Both the position numbers and the translations under genes were made by a program. The notes beneath the pieces were generated by a model, which saw only the letters and a program-made list of their open reading frames with translations, was not told the origin of the DNA and did not search any database. A DNA stretch of 64,000 nucleotides from positions 3,520,001-3,584,000 of the forward strand of contig NZ_CP102589.1 of NCBI RefSeq assembly GCF_032818155.1, written 5' to 3'. This document shows positions 1-9,543 of the stretch, one piece after another. Positions within the stretch are counted from its first letter, which is position 1. Every line of letters starts with the position of its first letter. The DNA is from Niallia taxi (GTDB lineage Bacteria; Bacillota; Bacilli; Bacillales; Cytobacillaceae).

Positions 1-176
1 TCCCATCAACCTTTGACAGTGAAAAGGTTTCCCAATTTGGCGCAGACACACCATTCGGCCGTGCTGGCCAGCCTAGTGAACTAGCACCAGCGTATGTGTA
101 TTTAGCAAGCGAGGATTCCACTTACGTCAGCGGTCAAATTATCCATGTTAACGGAGGATATGTCGTTAACGGGTAA
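1..176 (+). CDS. Short-chain dehydrogenase/reductase, C-terminal end (partial)
   Basis: Only the last 57 codons are present; the reading frame enters at base 3 and ends at TAA 174-176. The peptide has the classical SDR C-terminus: a GRAGQPSELAPAYVYLAS segment followed by YVSGQIIHVNGG, which in this NAD(P)-dependent oxidoreductase family lies after the substrate loop and forms the last strand of the Rossmann fold. Related Bacillus proteins are the general-stress SDRs of the YhdF/YhxC type. The substrate cannot be inferred. A clear terminator follows, so this is the end of its transcription unit. Confidence 0.88.
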   Translation, partial: PSTFDSEKVSQFGADTPFGRAGQPSELAPAYVYLASEDSTYVSGQIIHVNGGYVVNG

Positions 177-189
177 AAAATTTTACAGC

Positions 190-232
190 AAAAGCCGTCT
201 ATCGAATTAACTTTCGACAGGCGGCTTTTTTT
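190..232 (+). terminator. Rho-independent terminator of the SDR gene
   Basis: The arms AAGCCGTCTATCGA and TCGACAGGCGGCTT form a stem with a short AT loop, followed by a run of seven T. Confidence 0.85.
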
Positions 233-339
233 ATTGAACCTCTTCCTGCTTTTTTGTTTTGCTCTTTTAGACAAATTAACTAACTTTTTTCCGATAATTT
301 ATTTACTTTTATATATAACCATGTTATTGTACTAATTGT

Positions 340-349
340 AATTCCAATT
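340..349. promoter_or_regulatory. Possible CymR-type operator upstream of tcyP
   Basis: AATTCCAATT lies about 50 bp upstream of the tcyP start; its complement reads AATTGGAATT. In B. subtilis the cysteine repressor CymR controls tcyP through a longer motif that, from memory, ends in ATTGGAATT. Only this half of the motif is recognisable here, so this is a suggestion, not an identified site. Confidence 0.3.
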
Positions 350-400
350 TAACCGATAGGGATTAAAGAAATTATACATATATAATAGGGGGAAACTACT

Positions 401-1804
401 TTGGACATATTTTTAACGGTTGTTAATATTGTCGTTTTATTAGTTTTACTTGGTGTTTTATACTATATGCAAAGAAAACACGTATCCTTCTCAAAACGTG
501 TTTTTACAGGGCTAGGCCTTGGTGTTTTATTCGGAATCATTCTTCAATTAATTTATGAGCCAACATCTGATGTGGTTGTTCAATCAAATGATTGGTTCAG
601 CCTGATTGGAAGCGGATATGTGAAGCTTCTGCAAATGATCGTTATGCCGCTAGTATTTATTTCTATAATTTCTGCTTTCACTCGCTTGAAAAAAGCCAGC
701 AATATTGGAAAAATCAGTGGTTTAGTTATCGGAACATTATTAATAACTACTGCTATCTCAGCAGGAATCGGGATTGCTGCTGCAGTCGGATTTGATTTAA
801 AAGCCATCGACATTACATCTGGTGATGCAGAAGCGCTTCGTGGTCAGCAGCTTGAGGAAACCTTAACAACAGTGGAAAGCACAACAATTCCACAAAAGGT
901 GCTTGAATTCCTGCCAGCAAATCCATTCTCAGACTTGACTGGAGCCCGCCCTACTTCCACTATCGCAGTCGTAATCTTTGCGGCATTTGTTGGAGTAGCC
1001 TTACTTGGTATTAAACGTAAAAATCCAGAGCAAGCTGCGTTCTTCGAAAAAATCGTTGATTCTGTTTACACGGTTATCATGCGTATCGTTACATTAGTAT
1101 TGCGCTTGACTCCATATGGAATTCTTGCATTAATGGCAAAAACAATGGCAGGCAGCAACCTTGATGCCATCGTAAAATTAGGTAAGTTTGTTATCGCCTC
1201 TTATGTGGCACTTATTGCAATGTTTATTGTTCATTTAATCATTCTTGCTGCTCTGAAATTAAGTCCAGCTAAATATGTGAAGAAGGTACTTCCTGTCCTT
1301 TCATTCGCATTTACATCACGTACTAGTGCAGGAACATTGCCATTGAACATTGATGCACAAAAATCTAAATTAGGTGTTTCTGAAGCAATCGCAAACTTCT
1401 CTGCTTCATTCGGTGTATCAATCGGCCAAAACGGCTGTGCAGGTATCTATCCTGCAATGGTAGCTGTTATGATCGCACCAACTATTGGGATTGATCCATT
1501 GTCACCGAGCTTTATTATTTCCTTGATCCTTGTTGTAATGCTTAGCTCATTTGGAGTTGCAGGTGTTGGTGGTGGAGCAACATTCGCTACATTGATTGTT
1601 CTGTCCACACTTAACATGCCTGTTGCACTAGCTGGATTATTAATCTCTGTTGAACCATTAATCGACATGGGCCGTACTGCCTTGAACGTCAGCGGTTCCA
1701 TGGTATCTGGTGTTGTTGCAAGTAAAGCATTAGGTGAACTAGACAAAGACACTTACAACAAAGATATTGACCTAAATTCTCCTTCTAGCAGCACTGCTGT
1801 ATAA
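401..1804 (+). CDS. tcyP: L-cystine symporter TcyP (dicarboxylate/amino acid:cation symporter family)
   Basis: This is a 467-residue protein of the DAACS (GltP/SLC1) family and a good full-length match in size and sequence style to B. subtilis TcyP (YhcL), the sodium- or proton-coupled L-cystine uptake system. Visible family features are an N-terminal membrane helix, a LLQMIVMPLVFISI helix, the serine-rich re-entrant loop around SFAFTSRTSAGTLP, the FGVAGVGGGATFATL segment and the DMGRTALNVSGS substrate and cation helix near the C-terminus. The start is TTG at 401, preceded by AGGGGGA at a good distance; no better ATG is present. It stands alone between two terminators. Cystine is the expected substrate by homology; glutamate or aspartate is the alternative in the wider family. 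Confidence 0.85.
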   Translation: MDIFLTVVNIVVLLVLLGVLYYMQRKHVSFSKRVFTGLGLGVLFGIILQLIYEPTSDVVVQSNDWFSLIGSGYVKLLQMIVMPLVFISIISAFTRLKKASNIGKISGLVIGTLLITTAISAGIGIAAAVGFDLKAIDITSGDAEALRGQQLEETLTTVESTTIPQKVLEFLPANPFSDLTGARPTSTIAVVIFAAFVGVALLGIKRKNPEQAAFFEKIVDSVYTVIMRIVTLVLRLTPYGILALMAKTMAGSNLDAIVKLGKFVIASYVALIAMFIVHLIILAALKLSPAKYVKKVLPVLSFAFTSRTSAGTLPLNIDAQKSKLGVSEAIANFSASFGVSIGQNGCAGIYPAMVAVMIAPTIGIDPLSPSFIISLILVVMLSSFGVAGVGGGATFATLIVLSTLNMPVALAGLLISVEPLIDMGRTALNVSGSMVSGVVASKALGELDKDTYNKDIDLNSPSSSTAV

Positions 1805-1811
1805 TGAAACA

Positions 1812-1848
1812 TTAAACCAGGCATTCATTTAATGCCTGGTTTTTTTTG
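1812..1848 (+). terminator. Terminator of tcyP
   Basis: The arms AAACCAGGCATT and AATGCCTGGTTT enclose a short loop and are followed by an uninterrupted run of T. Confidence 0.9.
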
Positions 1849-1926
1849 TCTTCTTTTCCTTATAGGTTTTCATCAAATTGGCTACACTGGTGACAAATAA
1901 CTTGTAAGAAAAAGGAGAGTAGGATA

Positions 1927-3687
1927 ATGATTGATTTGGCCTCCATCTATCATCGGACAGGAGATAATTATTGCTATCTTTATCAAGATGATATTTTCCA
2001 CATTCGTATTCGGACAAAAAAAGGAAACGTGCAGGCCATCACTTTACTATATGGTGACCAATATGACTTTGCTGGACACAGATGGCAAACCTTCTTTCTC
2101 GACATGCAAAGAACAGGCTCCGACAAGCTGCATGATTATTGGCAAGCCTCCATTAAAGATAAACAAAAACGGTTGCGCTACGGCTTTATCATTAAACAGG
2201 GAGATGAGCAAATTACCTTTACAGAAAAAGGCTTCTTTCCATTTATTCCTGAAGACCCTGGGTATTATTTTTGTTTCCCTTATATCCATAAAACAGAATT
2301 ATTTAAACCGCCAAGCTGGGTGAAAGAAACAATTTGGTATCAAATATTTCCTGAACGCTTCCGTAATGGCGATCCTGACAGAAATCCGCAGGAAACTGCT
2401 GTTTGGGGGCAGGATGAACCAGCCATTTCCAACTATTTCGGCGGGGATTTGCAAGGTATTATCAACTCTTTAGATTATCTGCAAGACTTAGGAATTACAG
2501 GCATTTACTTAACACCAATCTTCAACGCTAATTCCAATCATAAATATAATACAATTGACTATTTGCAAATCGACCCCCACTTCGGAGACATCAGCCTCTT
2601 AAAACAACTTGTCCATGAATGCCATAACAGAGGTATTCGTGTAATGCTGGATGCTGTTTTCAACCATTGCGGCTATCTGTTTCCTCCTTTTCAGGATGTG
2701 TTGGAAAAAGGAGAGCAATCTGCATATAAAGACTGGTTTCATGTTCATCAATTTCCTTTGAAGGAAGGCTCTGCTTTCCATTACGAGACATTCGGCTTCT
2801 ATGAGGATATGCCAAAGCTAAATACTGCGAACGAAGCCGTTAAAGAATATTTATTAAATGTTGCTGAATTTTGGATTAGGGAATGTGATATCGACGGCTG
2901 GCGGCTCGATGTTGCCAATGAGGTTGACCATGCCTTTTGGCGGGAGTTTCGCTCTCGTGTTAAAGCAATAAAACCAGATTGCTTTATATTAGGAGAGGTT
3001 TGGCATGACTCGATGCCATGGCTTCGGGGAGAGCAATTTGATTCCGTTATGAATTATCCTTTTCTCTCGAAATCCCTGCAATTTTTTGCTTATGATATGA
3101 TCCAAGCGAAGGATTTCGTAGAAGATATGACTTCCATTATTCAAGCATATCCAGACAATGTGAATGAGGTCCTCTTTAATATTATCGGCAGCCATGATAC
3201 ACCAAGAGTCTTCCAGGAAACTGGATTTAGGCTAAAAAAGATAAAAATGCTATTTACCTTTTTATTTACTTTTCCTGGGACTCCCTGCATATACTATGGA
3301 GATGAAATCGGACTTGACGGCGGGAGTGATCCTGGCTGCAGAAAGTGCATGGTATGGGACAGCGAAAAACAAAACCTAGAATTAAAGGATTACATAAAAA
3401 AACTAATCGAAATACGGAAATCCACTTCTTTGCTCTCAGGCAGCTCTAGTTTCTATTTTCTGAAAGAGCTTGAAAATTGTATTGCTTATTATCACAGGAA
3501 AGAAAATGAGATAATGATGACGGTCATAAATAATAACAATCATGATGTGAGCTACCCTCTTCCTTTCCCGCTGAAAGGAAAAAAGTTAACCATGCCTTTG
3601 ACCTGTCAGGAGTATGCTGCTGAATCCCATGATTTAACCGTAAATCTAGGAGCATACGAAAGTATCCTCCTCCATTTTTCTGTATAG
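1927..3687 (+). CDS. GH13 neopullulanase / maltogenic amylase / cyclomaltodextrinase
   Basis: This 586-residue intracellular glycoside hydrolase has no signal peptide. Residues 1-130 form a CBM34-type N-terminal beta domain typical of the GH13_20 subfamily, which hydrolyses cyclodextrins, pullulan and maltooligosaccharides. The GH13 catalytic barrel follows: WYQIFPERF at about 138, region I DAVFNHCG, nucleophile Asp328 in GWRLDVANE, acid/base Glu357 in LGEVWHD and transition-state stabiliser Asp424 in SHDTPR. A small C-terminal beta domain ends the protein. Its size is like B. subtilis BbmA/YvdF (about 588). ATG 1927 follows AAAGGAGAG. It is not accompanied by a maltodextrin ABC transporter, so its substrate supply is encoded elsewhere. 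The choice between neopullulanase and cyclomaltodextrinase cannot be made from sequence. Confidence 0.88.
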   Translation: MIDLASIYHRTGDNYCYLYQDDIFHIRIRTKKGNVQAITLLYGDQYDFAGHRWQTFFLDMQRTGSDKLHDYWQASIKDKQKRLRYGFIIKQGDEQITFTEKGFFPFIPEDPGYYFCFPYIHKTELFKPPSWVKETIWYQIFPERFRNGDPDRNPQETAVWGQDEPAISNYFGGDLQGIINSLDYLQDLGITGIYLTPIFNANSNHKYNTIDYLQIDPHFGDISLLKQLVHECHNRGIRVMLDAVFNHCGYLFPPFQDVLEKGEQSAYKDWFHVHQFPLKEGSAFHYETFGFYEDMPKLNTANEAVKEYLLNVAEFWIRECDIDGWRLDVANEVDHAFWREFRSRVKAIKPDCFILGEVWHDSMPWLRGEQFDSVMNYPFLSKSLQFFAYDMIQAKDFVEDMTSIIQAYPDNVNEVLFNIIGSHDTPRVFQETGFRLKKIKMLFTFLFTFPGTPCIYYGDEIGLDGGSDPGCRKCMVWDSEKQNLELKDYIKKLIEIRKSTSLLSGSSSFYFLKELENCIAYYHRKENEIMMTVINNNNHDVSYPLPFPLKGKKLTMPLTCQEYAAESHDLTVNLGAYESILLHFSV

Positions 3688-3808
3688 CAGGATGTAAGGA
3701 AAGCCCCTCCTTTCATCCTGCTTCTTCATTATCTTGGAAAAAAAATCTTGTTTAACACTTATAATAGTACTATCATTTACTATTATAATCTCACTAAGGA
3801 GGACTTTT

Positions 3809-4711
3809 GTGGAACAGACTAATGGATCTAAATCGATTGCCATCCCATTGGCAATTTCAATAATAGCAATCTCCTTTTCTGCTATTTTCGTTAAATGGTC
3901 AGATGCTCCAGCAACGATATTAAGCATGTACCGTATGTGGCTTGCAGGAATACTGATGCTTCCAATGGTCTACATAAACAGAAAGGAATTTAAGAAGCTT
4001 TCAAAAAAAGACTGGCTGTTTCTCCTGTTTTCCGGAGCCTTTCTAGCGCTTCATTTTGCTTTATGGTTCGGTTCCTTAAAGCTAACAACTGTTGCAAGCT
4101 CGACCATTATTTTGGCTCTTCAGCCGCTAGTATCATTGTTAGGCGGATTTCTCCTTTATAAAGAGAGAACTACTTCAGCTGCCATTATGACGATGGGAAT
4201 TGCCATCATTGGAGCAATGATGATCGGTTGGGGCGATATTGGGTTAAGCAAAGCAAGCTTACTTGGCGACCTTCTATCCTTTCTAAGCGTAATAGCTGTT
4301 GTCGGCTATTTGCTGATTGGACAGTCCATTGTAAAAAAGGTTTCCCATTGGGTATATACATCCAGCGTTTTTTTAATTGCCGCAATACTGTTGACTATTT
4401 TCAATTTAATTACAAGTGAGGCTTTAACAGGCTACCCACCAAAGGAATGGGGCATTTTCCTGCTGCTTGCGATTGTTCCATCACTTAGTCATGTTATCAA
4501 TAACTGGCTGTTAAACTATGTGAATGCTACAACTATTTCTATGAGTATTTTAGGAGAACCAGTTGGAGCAACAATTCTTGCTGTTCTTCTTTTGAATGAA
4601 AGACTAACAGGCTCGCAAATTGCTGGTGGAGTCTTAGTACTAGCAGGCGTATTTTACTTTCTGCTTCAGCAGCAAAAACCAAAGTCCGTCCAACAAGAAA
4701 AAATTGTCTAA
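3809..4711 (+). CDS. EamA/DMT-family transporter
   Basis: This is a 300-residue polytopic membrane protein with ten predicted helices and an internal duplication of two EamA domains (about 10-145 and 160-290). Typical DMT signatures are present: a first-helix ISIIAISFSAIFVKWS segment, HFALWFGSLKLTTVASSTII in repeat 1 and SILGEPVGATILAVLLLNE in repeat 2. I chose GTG 3809 because AAGGAGG sits 5 nt upstream; the open frame extends 25 codons further without a ribosome site. Members export or import amino acids, sugars or drugs, and the substrate here is unknown. It is a single-gene unit with a terminator shared with the convergent gene downstream. Confidence 0.85.
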   Translation: MEQTNGSKSIAIPLAISIIAISFSAIFVKWSDAPATILSMYRMWLAGILMLPMVYINRKEFKKLSKKDWLFLLFSGAFLALHFALWFGSLKLTTVASSTIILALQPLVSLLGGFLLYKERTTSAAIMTMGIAIIGAMMIGWGDIGLSKASLLGDLLSFLSVIAVVGYLLIGQSIVKKVSHWVYTSSVFLIAAILLTIFNLITSEALTGYPPKEWGIFLLLAIVPSLSHVINNWLLNYVNATTISMSILGEPVGATILAVLLLNERLTGSQIAGGVLVLAGVFYFLLQQQKPKSVQQEKIV

Positions 4712-4726
4712 TAGAAAAGCCAAGCA

Positions 4727-4757
4727 TGAAAAAACTGGAGAGAGACTCCAGTTTTTT
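4727..4757. terminator. Bidirectional terminator between EamA gene and AlkC-type gene
   Basis: AAACTGGAG and CTCCAGTTT arms have A-runs on one side and T-runs on the other, so the hairpin can end transcription from both convergent genes. Confidence 0.85.
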
Positions 4758-5842
4758 TATGCTTGAACAAGGTCAAACTCAAGCGCTGCCTTTTCTGCTC
4801 CATTCACAATAATCGTTATTCGATGAACACCTGGGTAGTGCTTTCTTGTTGTCAAATCCTTGAAGGATTGTTTTTTTGTAAAGACCTTCTTCATAACACC
4901 CTTCCATTCCATTTCGGAAAGATGAAATACTTTTCGACTTTGCTTGCCATTAGCTTTCACATAATCTATCGCATACTCTACTCTCACCTTATGTGGTACT
5001 TCCAATTCTGATGTTAAACTGAAAGAGAATTCTATACTCTCCTCTATTAAAAGCCTTTCAGGAGTAATCCTAAAGTTAGAAACTGTCAGATTGTCATTAT
5101 TCTCAAATCCGAAAATCTGCAGAACACGAGGATCGCCCTTTTTCAGCAGTGATCTGCAAGCATGCTTGATAATCCAGTTTGTCTTCTGATTTTCTCCATA
5201 CCAGCTTTCGGCAATTTCCACAGCCAAATCTGGATTAATCCTGGAAATATCATTAAGATTATTGGCGACGCTTTTTCTCACATATAATGATTCATCTTCC
5301 TTCATCTTTTCTAAAATCACGAGAACAGGCGCAGGTTCCTTTTTCAATGCAGGTACTGACAAGCCCCATGGCAGCCTCGGCCGACAGCCTTCACTTGCGA
5401 GTCTGCGGATATGCTCATTTTCACTACTAGCCCATACTTCCATCTGAGCAAGCATTTTCGACTGGTCTTTTATTAGAAACGGCCGTACAGCAAACTCTGA
5501 GGTAGAGAACTGTGTGAAATAAGCAAGAGTCTCAATCGAAAGCTCCCAATCCTCCAGCCCGTATTGCTCCACAAAATCTGGGAATACTATTCCTCCAAGT
5601 CCGGTAAATGATGGTGCACATTGTCTTAAAATAGTAATGGCTTGACCATAATCCTGCGGCAGAACAGGCGCAAGGGATAATGTAATCTGACGCATTCTTT
5701 CCTTTAACGCTAACTCCTCCCACTCTGTTTCAAACAAACTGCTGCGAAACCTTTCCTTATCAAATGCCGGATAATGTTGTGTGAACACATCCTCCAGCTT
5801 CGTAATAAACGCCAAATCATAAATGTTTTTTAATGGCTCCAT
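4757..5842 (-). CDS. DNA alkylation repair protein, AlkC type with C-terminal Ig-like domain
   Basis: This 361-residue protein has an all-helical HEAT-like repeat region (about 1-235) with the AlkC/AlkD-superfamily signature RRLASEGCRPRLPWG at about 145-160 and further HEAT helices (VRKSVANNLNDISR). Family members are DNA glycosylases that remove alkylated bases such as 3-methyladenine or 3-methylcytosine. Residues 245-361 look like a beta-rich domain (KVRVEYAIDYVKANGK to the end), matching the AlkC2 architecture, in which an immunoglobulin-like domain follows the HEAT repeats. The ATG at 5842 has only a weak upstream AGGAG-like sequence. The gene is monocistronic. The class is well supported; the lesion specificity is inferred from the family. 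Confidence 0.8.
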   Translation of the reverse strand: MEPLKNIYDLAFITKLEDVFTQHYPAFDKERFRSSLFETEWEELALKERMRQITLSLAPVLPQDYGQAITILRQCAPSFTGLGGIVFPDFVEQYGLEDWELSIETLAYFTQFSTSEFAVRPFLIKDQSKMLAQMEVWASSENEHIRRLASEGCRPRLPWGLSVPALKKEPAPVLVILEKMKEDESLYVRKSVANNLNDISRINPDLAVEIAESWYGENQKTNWIIKHACRSLLKKGDPRVLQIFGFENNDNLTVSNFRITPERLLIEESIEFSFSLTSELEVPHKVRVEYAIDYVKANGKQSRKVFHLSEMEWKGVMKKVFTKKQSFKDLTTRKHYPGVHRITIIVNGAEKAALEFDLVQA

Positions 5843-5998
5843 ATAGACCTCTTATCCCTTTTTTTCTAATCATATAAGATTAAGGGTTTTATATCAAATA
5901 CGTGTCCATAGCAAGCACAAGCGCTCCTTAAATGCCGTTATACTGGCAAGCAGCTGTCATCACAAAATAAGCGGAAGCATCTGCCCCCGCTTTATTTA
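5843..5998. other. Short intergenic region with asnO terminator
   Basis: The gap holds the upstream region of the AlkC-type gene and, at about 5966-5995, a GCGG/CCGC hairpin that reads on the minus strand into a T-rich stretch and probably ends asnO transcription. Confidence 0.5.
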
Positions 5999-7846
5999 TT
6001 AGTCGACAATATTAATATTATAATCTTTAAACCAATAGTGAATTTGCGCTAAATGGGCAAGAAGCTGCGGACCTGTCATAAGCTGGCCGAACCAAGGCTC
6101 TTTAAATGCAGCTCCTCCTGTATTAATGATTTCCTTTAGTTGATTATAATCAAAGAATTCATATAAAGCTGAATCCTTCTCTGCCAGAATTCCTGTCAGC
6201 ATATCTGTGACTGTTTTTGTATAAACAGGGTTATGCGTCTTTGGATATGGACTTTTCTTCCGATACAGCACTTCATCTGGAAGAATTCCCTCAAGTGCTT
6301 TACGAAGCAATCCCTTTTCCCTGTTTTTATAATTTTTCATTTCCCAAGGTACGTTCCAGACATATTCTACTAGCCTGTGATCTGCAAATGGAACCCGGAC
6401 CTCCAAGCTCGCACCCATGCTCATCCGGTCCTTTCTTTCTAAAAGAGTTGTCATGAACCATAGTTGATTCAAATAAAACAGCTCTCTCCTTTTTGCATCT
6501 TCAGCACTTTCACCTTCCAATTTCGGTGTTTCAGCAATTGTCTGGTTATATTTATCATACATATAATCCTCAAGCTGCAGCTTGCTGCTCCATTCCTTCT
6601 TTAAAAGACCTTGCCGTTCCTGAATGGACCGCATCCATGGAAATCCGCCTCTGGCAAGATCTGCTTCTCTCCTGAACCATGGATATCCGCCGAAAATTTC
6701 ATCAGCACATTCACCGGACAGACTTACAACAAAGTCTTTTTTGATTTCACGACAGAACCATAGCAAGGAAGAATCGACATCTGCCATTCCCGGAAGATCA
6801 CGAACCGTAACCGCCTCATGAAGATATTGGGCGAGCGTTTCCTGTGTAATGATACAGTTATGATGAATCGTTCCAAAGGTGTCTGTCATTTTCTTAATAT
6901 AAACGCCATCAGAATTAGGCTGGAATTCATTTGCTTTAAAGTACTGATCATTGCCTTCATAATCAATCGAATACGTGTGAAGTGGTCCTTTGCCAGATTT
7001 CTCGTATTCCTTTGCAGCAATCGCCGTAATGGCACTTGAATCCACCCCTCCTGATAGGAAGGTGCTTAACGGCACATCTGAAACGAGCTGTCTAGTGACA
7101 GCGTCCGTGAATAGGTATCGTACCTTTTCAACTGTTTCATCAAACGTATCTTCATGCTGTTCGCTTTTTACATTCCAATAACGCCATATCTTCAAGCCAT
7201 CATGTGAGAATTTTAATGCATGCCCTGGTCTTAATTCCTTAATGCCTCTAAAAATTCCTGTACCAGGTGTATGAGATGGCCCTAGTGCAAATACTTCTGC
7301 CAATCCCTCTCTGTCTAATTCTGCCTTTACTTGAGGATGTGCAAGGATAGCCTTAATCTCTGACGCAAATAAGAAGCTTGAGCCAACCTCTGCATAAAAC
7401 AGCGGCTTAACACCAAGACGGTCTCTGGCTACAAACAGAGAATTTCTTTTTTCATCCCAAACAGCAAAAGCATAAATTCCATTTAAGTATTGTAAGCAAT
7501 CTTCTCCCCATTCCATATAAGAAGCCAATAAAACTTCTGTATCAGAATGGCCGTTAAATGAATATCCTTTTATTAGTAATTCTTTTCGTATGTCCTCTGT
7601 ATTGTACAACTCACCGTTATAACAAATCGTATAGTCTAATTCCTGCGCACGCTTTGTCATTGGCTGGATTCCGCAAAGGGGGTCAACCACAATCAACCGT
7701 TTATGACCAAAGCCTGCATGAAGTGCGCTCCATACATTCGTGTCATCTGGGCCTCTTTTTTCCAGTGTTTCTGCCATAACAGACAATGTTTTTTCTTCTT
7801 TTCTCAGGTCTTTTCTGTAATCAACCCAACCTGTGATTCCACACAT
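5999..7846 (-). CDS. asnO: Glutamine-hydrolysing asparagine synthetase (AsnO type)
   Basis: This 615-residue class II glutamine amidotransferase makes asparagine from aspartate, ATP and glutamine. The start is set at ATG 7846, giving MCGITGW, so that Cys2 becomes the N-terminal nucleophile after methionine removal; AAAGGATG precedes it. The open frame runs 21 codons further upstream but would bury this cysteine. The amidotransferase domain (1-200) shows YNGELYN and the GHSDTEVLL motif; the synthetase domain has the ATP-pyrophosphatase loop LSGGVDSSAI and GECADEIFGGYPW. B. subtilis has three such enzymes; the length (614) and a neighbourhood carrying other yis genes favour AsnO, which is sporulation-related there. 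AsnB and AsnH are the alternatives. Confidence 0.87.
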   Translation of the reverse strand: MCGITGWVDYRKDLRKEEKTLSVMAETLEKRGPDDTNVWSALHAGFGHKRLIVVDPLCGIQPMTKRAQELDYTICYNGELYNTEDIRKELLIKGYSFNGHSDTEVLLASYMEWGEDCLQYLNGIYAFAVWDEKRNSLFVARDRLGVKPLFYAEVGSSFLFASEIKAILAHPQVKAELDREGLAEVFALGPSHTPGTGIFRGIKELRPGHALKFSHDGLKIWRYWNVKSEQHEDTFDETVEKVRYLFTDAVTRQLVSDVPLSTFLSGGVDSSAITAIAAKEYEKSGKGPLHTYSIDYEGNDQYFKANEFQPNSDGVYIKKMTDTFGTIHHNCIITQETLAQYLHEAVTVRDLPGMADVDSSLLWFCREIKKDFVVSLSGECADEIFGGYPWFRREADLARGGFPWMRSIQERQGLLKKEWSSKLQLEDYMYDKYNQTIAETPKLEGESAEDAKRRELFYLNQLWFMTTLLERKDRMSMGASLEVRVPFADHRLVEYVWNVPWEMKNYKNREKGLLRKALEGILPDEVLYRKKSPYPKTHNPVYTKTVTDMLTGILAEKDSALYEFFDYNQLKEIINTGGAAFKEPWFGQLMTGPQLLAHLAQIHYWFKDYNINIVD

Positions 7847-8102
7847 GATAATCATCCTTTCTCGTGGAATTGTGATTAGATAGCAATCAGTATGGAGTAT
7901 TGTATGCATGATATAAAAAATGGTTATTTGTCCTTATAAAACAAATCTTTAAAACATTCCTGCTGCATAATTCAGTTTTTTTATGCCCTATCGTTTTTGC
8001 TCTAAAAAAGCTAAATCACAAAATAATAATGCATGGAGTTATAAATTAGAACTTAAATGTCTAAAAAGAAATTATGGGAAGTAATTGGGAGGTTTACAGG
8101 AA

Positions 8103-8666
8103 ATGAACAATCAGCAGAGATTAAAGCTTATTGAGTACCAAACCCGCGCCTTTACACAAGGAACTGTCGAATACATCAGTGACCAGTGGATTTTTTTCGA
8201 CGATGAAACAGAAGAAGCAACCATGCTAGATGAATATATTCATCAAGAAGTGGAATTATTCTGCTTTAACAAATGGAGAAAAGGAATCCTTTTAGATGAA
8301 GGCAGAATTAACAGCTCCGGCTCCATTTATGGGATGTGCAATGAAGATAAAATCAGGATTAGAAAGCATCTCGTGTTCTCATTGGAACGGCTGCTGGACG
8401 AAATCAGTGATGATAGCTTTTATCAGTTTATCACCACCCTGAATTCCATGAATTTTTCAATTTATGACTGTATATACTGTTATAACCAATTAACCTTCTT
8501 AAGAGATGATAAAAGGAAATATGGTGTGAATATGATGATTTTTGACAATCAGGAAGGATTATGCAGTGTTAATCACCACTTTTATTATAATGAAAAAATC
8601 ACGGACAGATTTGAATTCACGTTAAACACCGGTAAAAGAATGATTATTGAAAAGCTTTCCTCTTAA
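8103..8666 (+). CDS. DUF2777-like protein of unknown function
   Basis: This is a 187-residue soluble, acidic protein without signal peptide or membrane segments. I recognise it as resembling the Bacillus-specific DUF2777 family (possibly the YisN group that neighbours asnO in B. subtilis), with moderate certainty. It is rich in aromatic residues and has a cluster YDCIYCYNQLTFL. ATG 8103 follows GGGAGG with 10 nt spacing; the longer frame from 8085 includes the ribosome site itself and is unlikely. It is divergent from asnO and has its own terminator. No biochemical role can be stated. Confidence 0.7.
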   Translation: MNNQQRLKLIEYQTRAFTQGTVEYISDQWIFFDDETEEATMLDEYIHQEVELFCFNKWRKGILLDEGRINSSGSIYGMCNEDKIRIRKHLVFSLERLLDEISDDSFYQFITTLNSMNFSIYDCIYCYNQLTFLRDDKRKYGVNMMIFDNQEGLCSVNHHFYYNEKITDRFEFTLNTGKRMIIEKLSS

Positions 8667-8669
8667 GTA

Positions 8670-8708
8670 AAAAACCTTCAGCAGAAGTTTCTGCTGAAGG
8701 TTTTTTTG
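8670..8708 (+). terminator. Terminator of the DUF2777-like gene
   Basis: ACCTTCAGCAGAA and TTCTGCTGAAGGT arms are followed by a run of T. Confidence 0.9.
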
Positions 8709-8742
8709 CAACGAGGTGATAGCTAAACCTTTAATCAATCAA

Positions 8743-9240
8743 TTATATTTCTGCCCAGCCATAAACAAGCTCATTTACCACTTTATCGGCAATTGTGTCT
8801 TCCAGTATGCCTATCTTCTTACCTCCAAGTGCTTCATAAAACTGGTATGCTTTATTGCCTTCCAGTACTAAAATAACCATACTCGTCAGACCAATTTCAC
8901 GTAAATGATGCTTTACTGCTTCTGTCAGTTTCCTTCCGATACCCTGCCCCTGATATTTCTCAAGTATGTAGATAGCATATAATTCTCCATCATACCCTGC
9001 AAATTCACCACTTCTTTCCTTCCCTCCACAAGCAAAGCCAACAATTTTTCCTTTTGTATTTTCAGCAACATACACATTGCCATTCGGTATATTTACCTTC
9101 CACATTTGCTCCCTTTCCTCGTAAGATAATTGGTCCAAAAAGGAATCAGGAATAAGATTTTTATATGTCGTTCTCCAAGCATCTACGTGCACTCTAGATA
9201 TCCCGCTCGTATCTTCTATGATTGCCTTTCTTATCTTCAT
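8743..9240 (-). CDS. GNAT-family N-acetyltransferase
   Basis: This 165-residue acetyl-CoA-dependent acetyltransferase fills the size of a single GNAT fold. The beta4-alpha3 acetyl-CoA loop is visible as LEKYQGQGIGRKL (motif A, R/Q-x-x-G-x-G/A) at about residue 98; motif D is LYAIYILEKY, and the late NKAYQFYEALGGKKIG segment is typical. ATG 9240 follows AAGGAGGACGAA; a longer frame exists but lacks support. The substrate is unknown: the family includes protein, peptide and antibiotic acetyltransferases. The gene is monocistronic on the minus strand. Confidence 0.87.
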   Translation of the reverse strand: MKIRKAIIEDTSGISRVHVDAWRTTYKNLIPDSFLDQLSYEEREQMWKVNIPNGNVYVAENTKGKIVGFACGGKERSGEFAGYDGELYAIYILEKYQGQGIGRKLTEAVKHHLREIGLTSMVILVLEGNKAYQFYEALGGKKIGILEDTIADKVVNELVYGWAEI

Positions 9241-9543
9241 TTCGTCCTCCTTCATGCTTGTAAGTCCCAATAGGAGCAGTGTTAAAAACTTATATGAGTA
9301 ACATGCTACTTTCATTTTCCCTTTTCCCTATTATTTCCTCTTTTTTAAAAAAGTCACTGCTTACCACTTAATAAAAATAAATAAAAAAGTAAATTTAATA
9401 AGATTCAAATGTTACTAAGTTAACAAAACTGTTTATTATTTAAATATAAATCTCAATATATTTACAGTAATTAATCTTTATGTTATTTTTATAAAGATAA
9501 TACATATTTAATTTAACTATTTGTATTGAAAGAAGGGATCTCC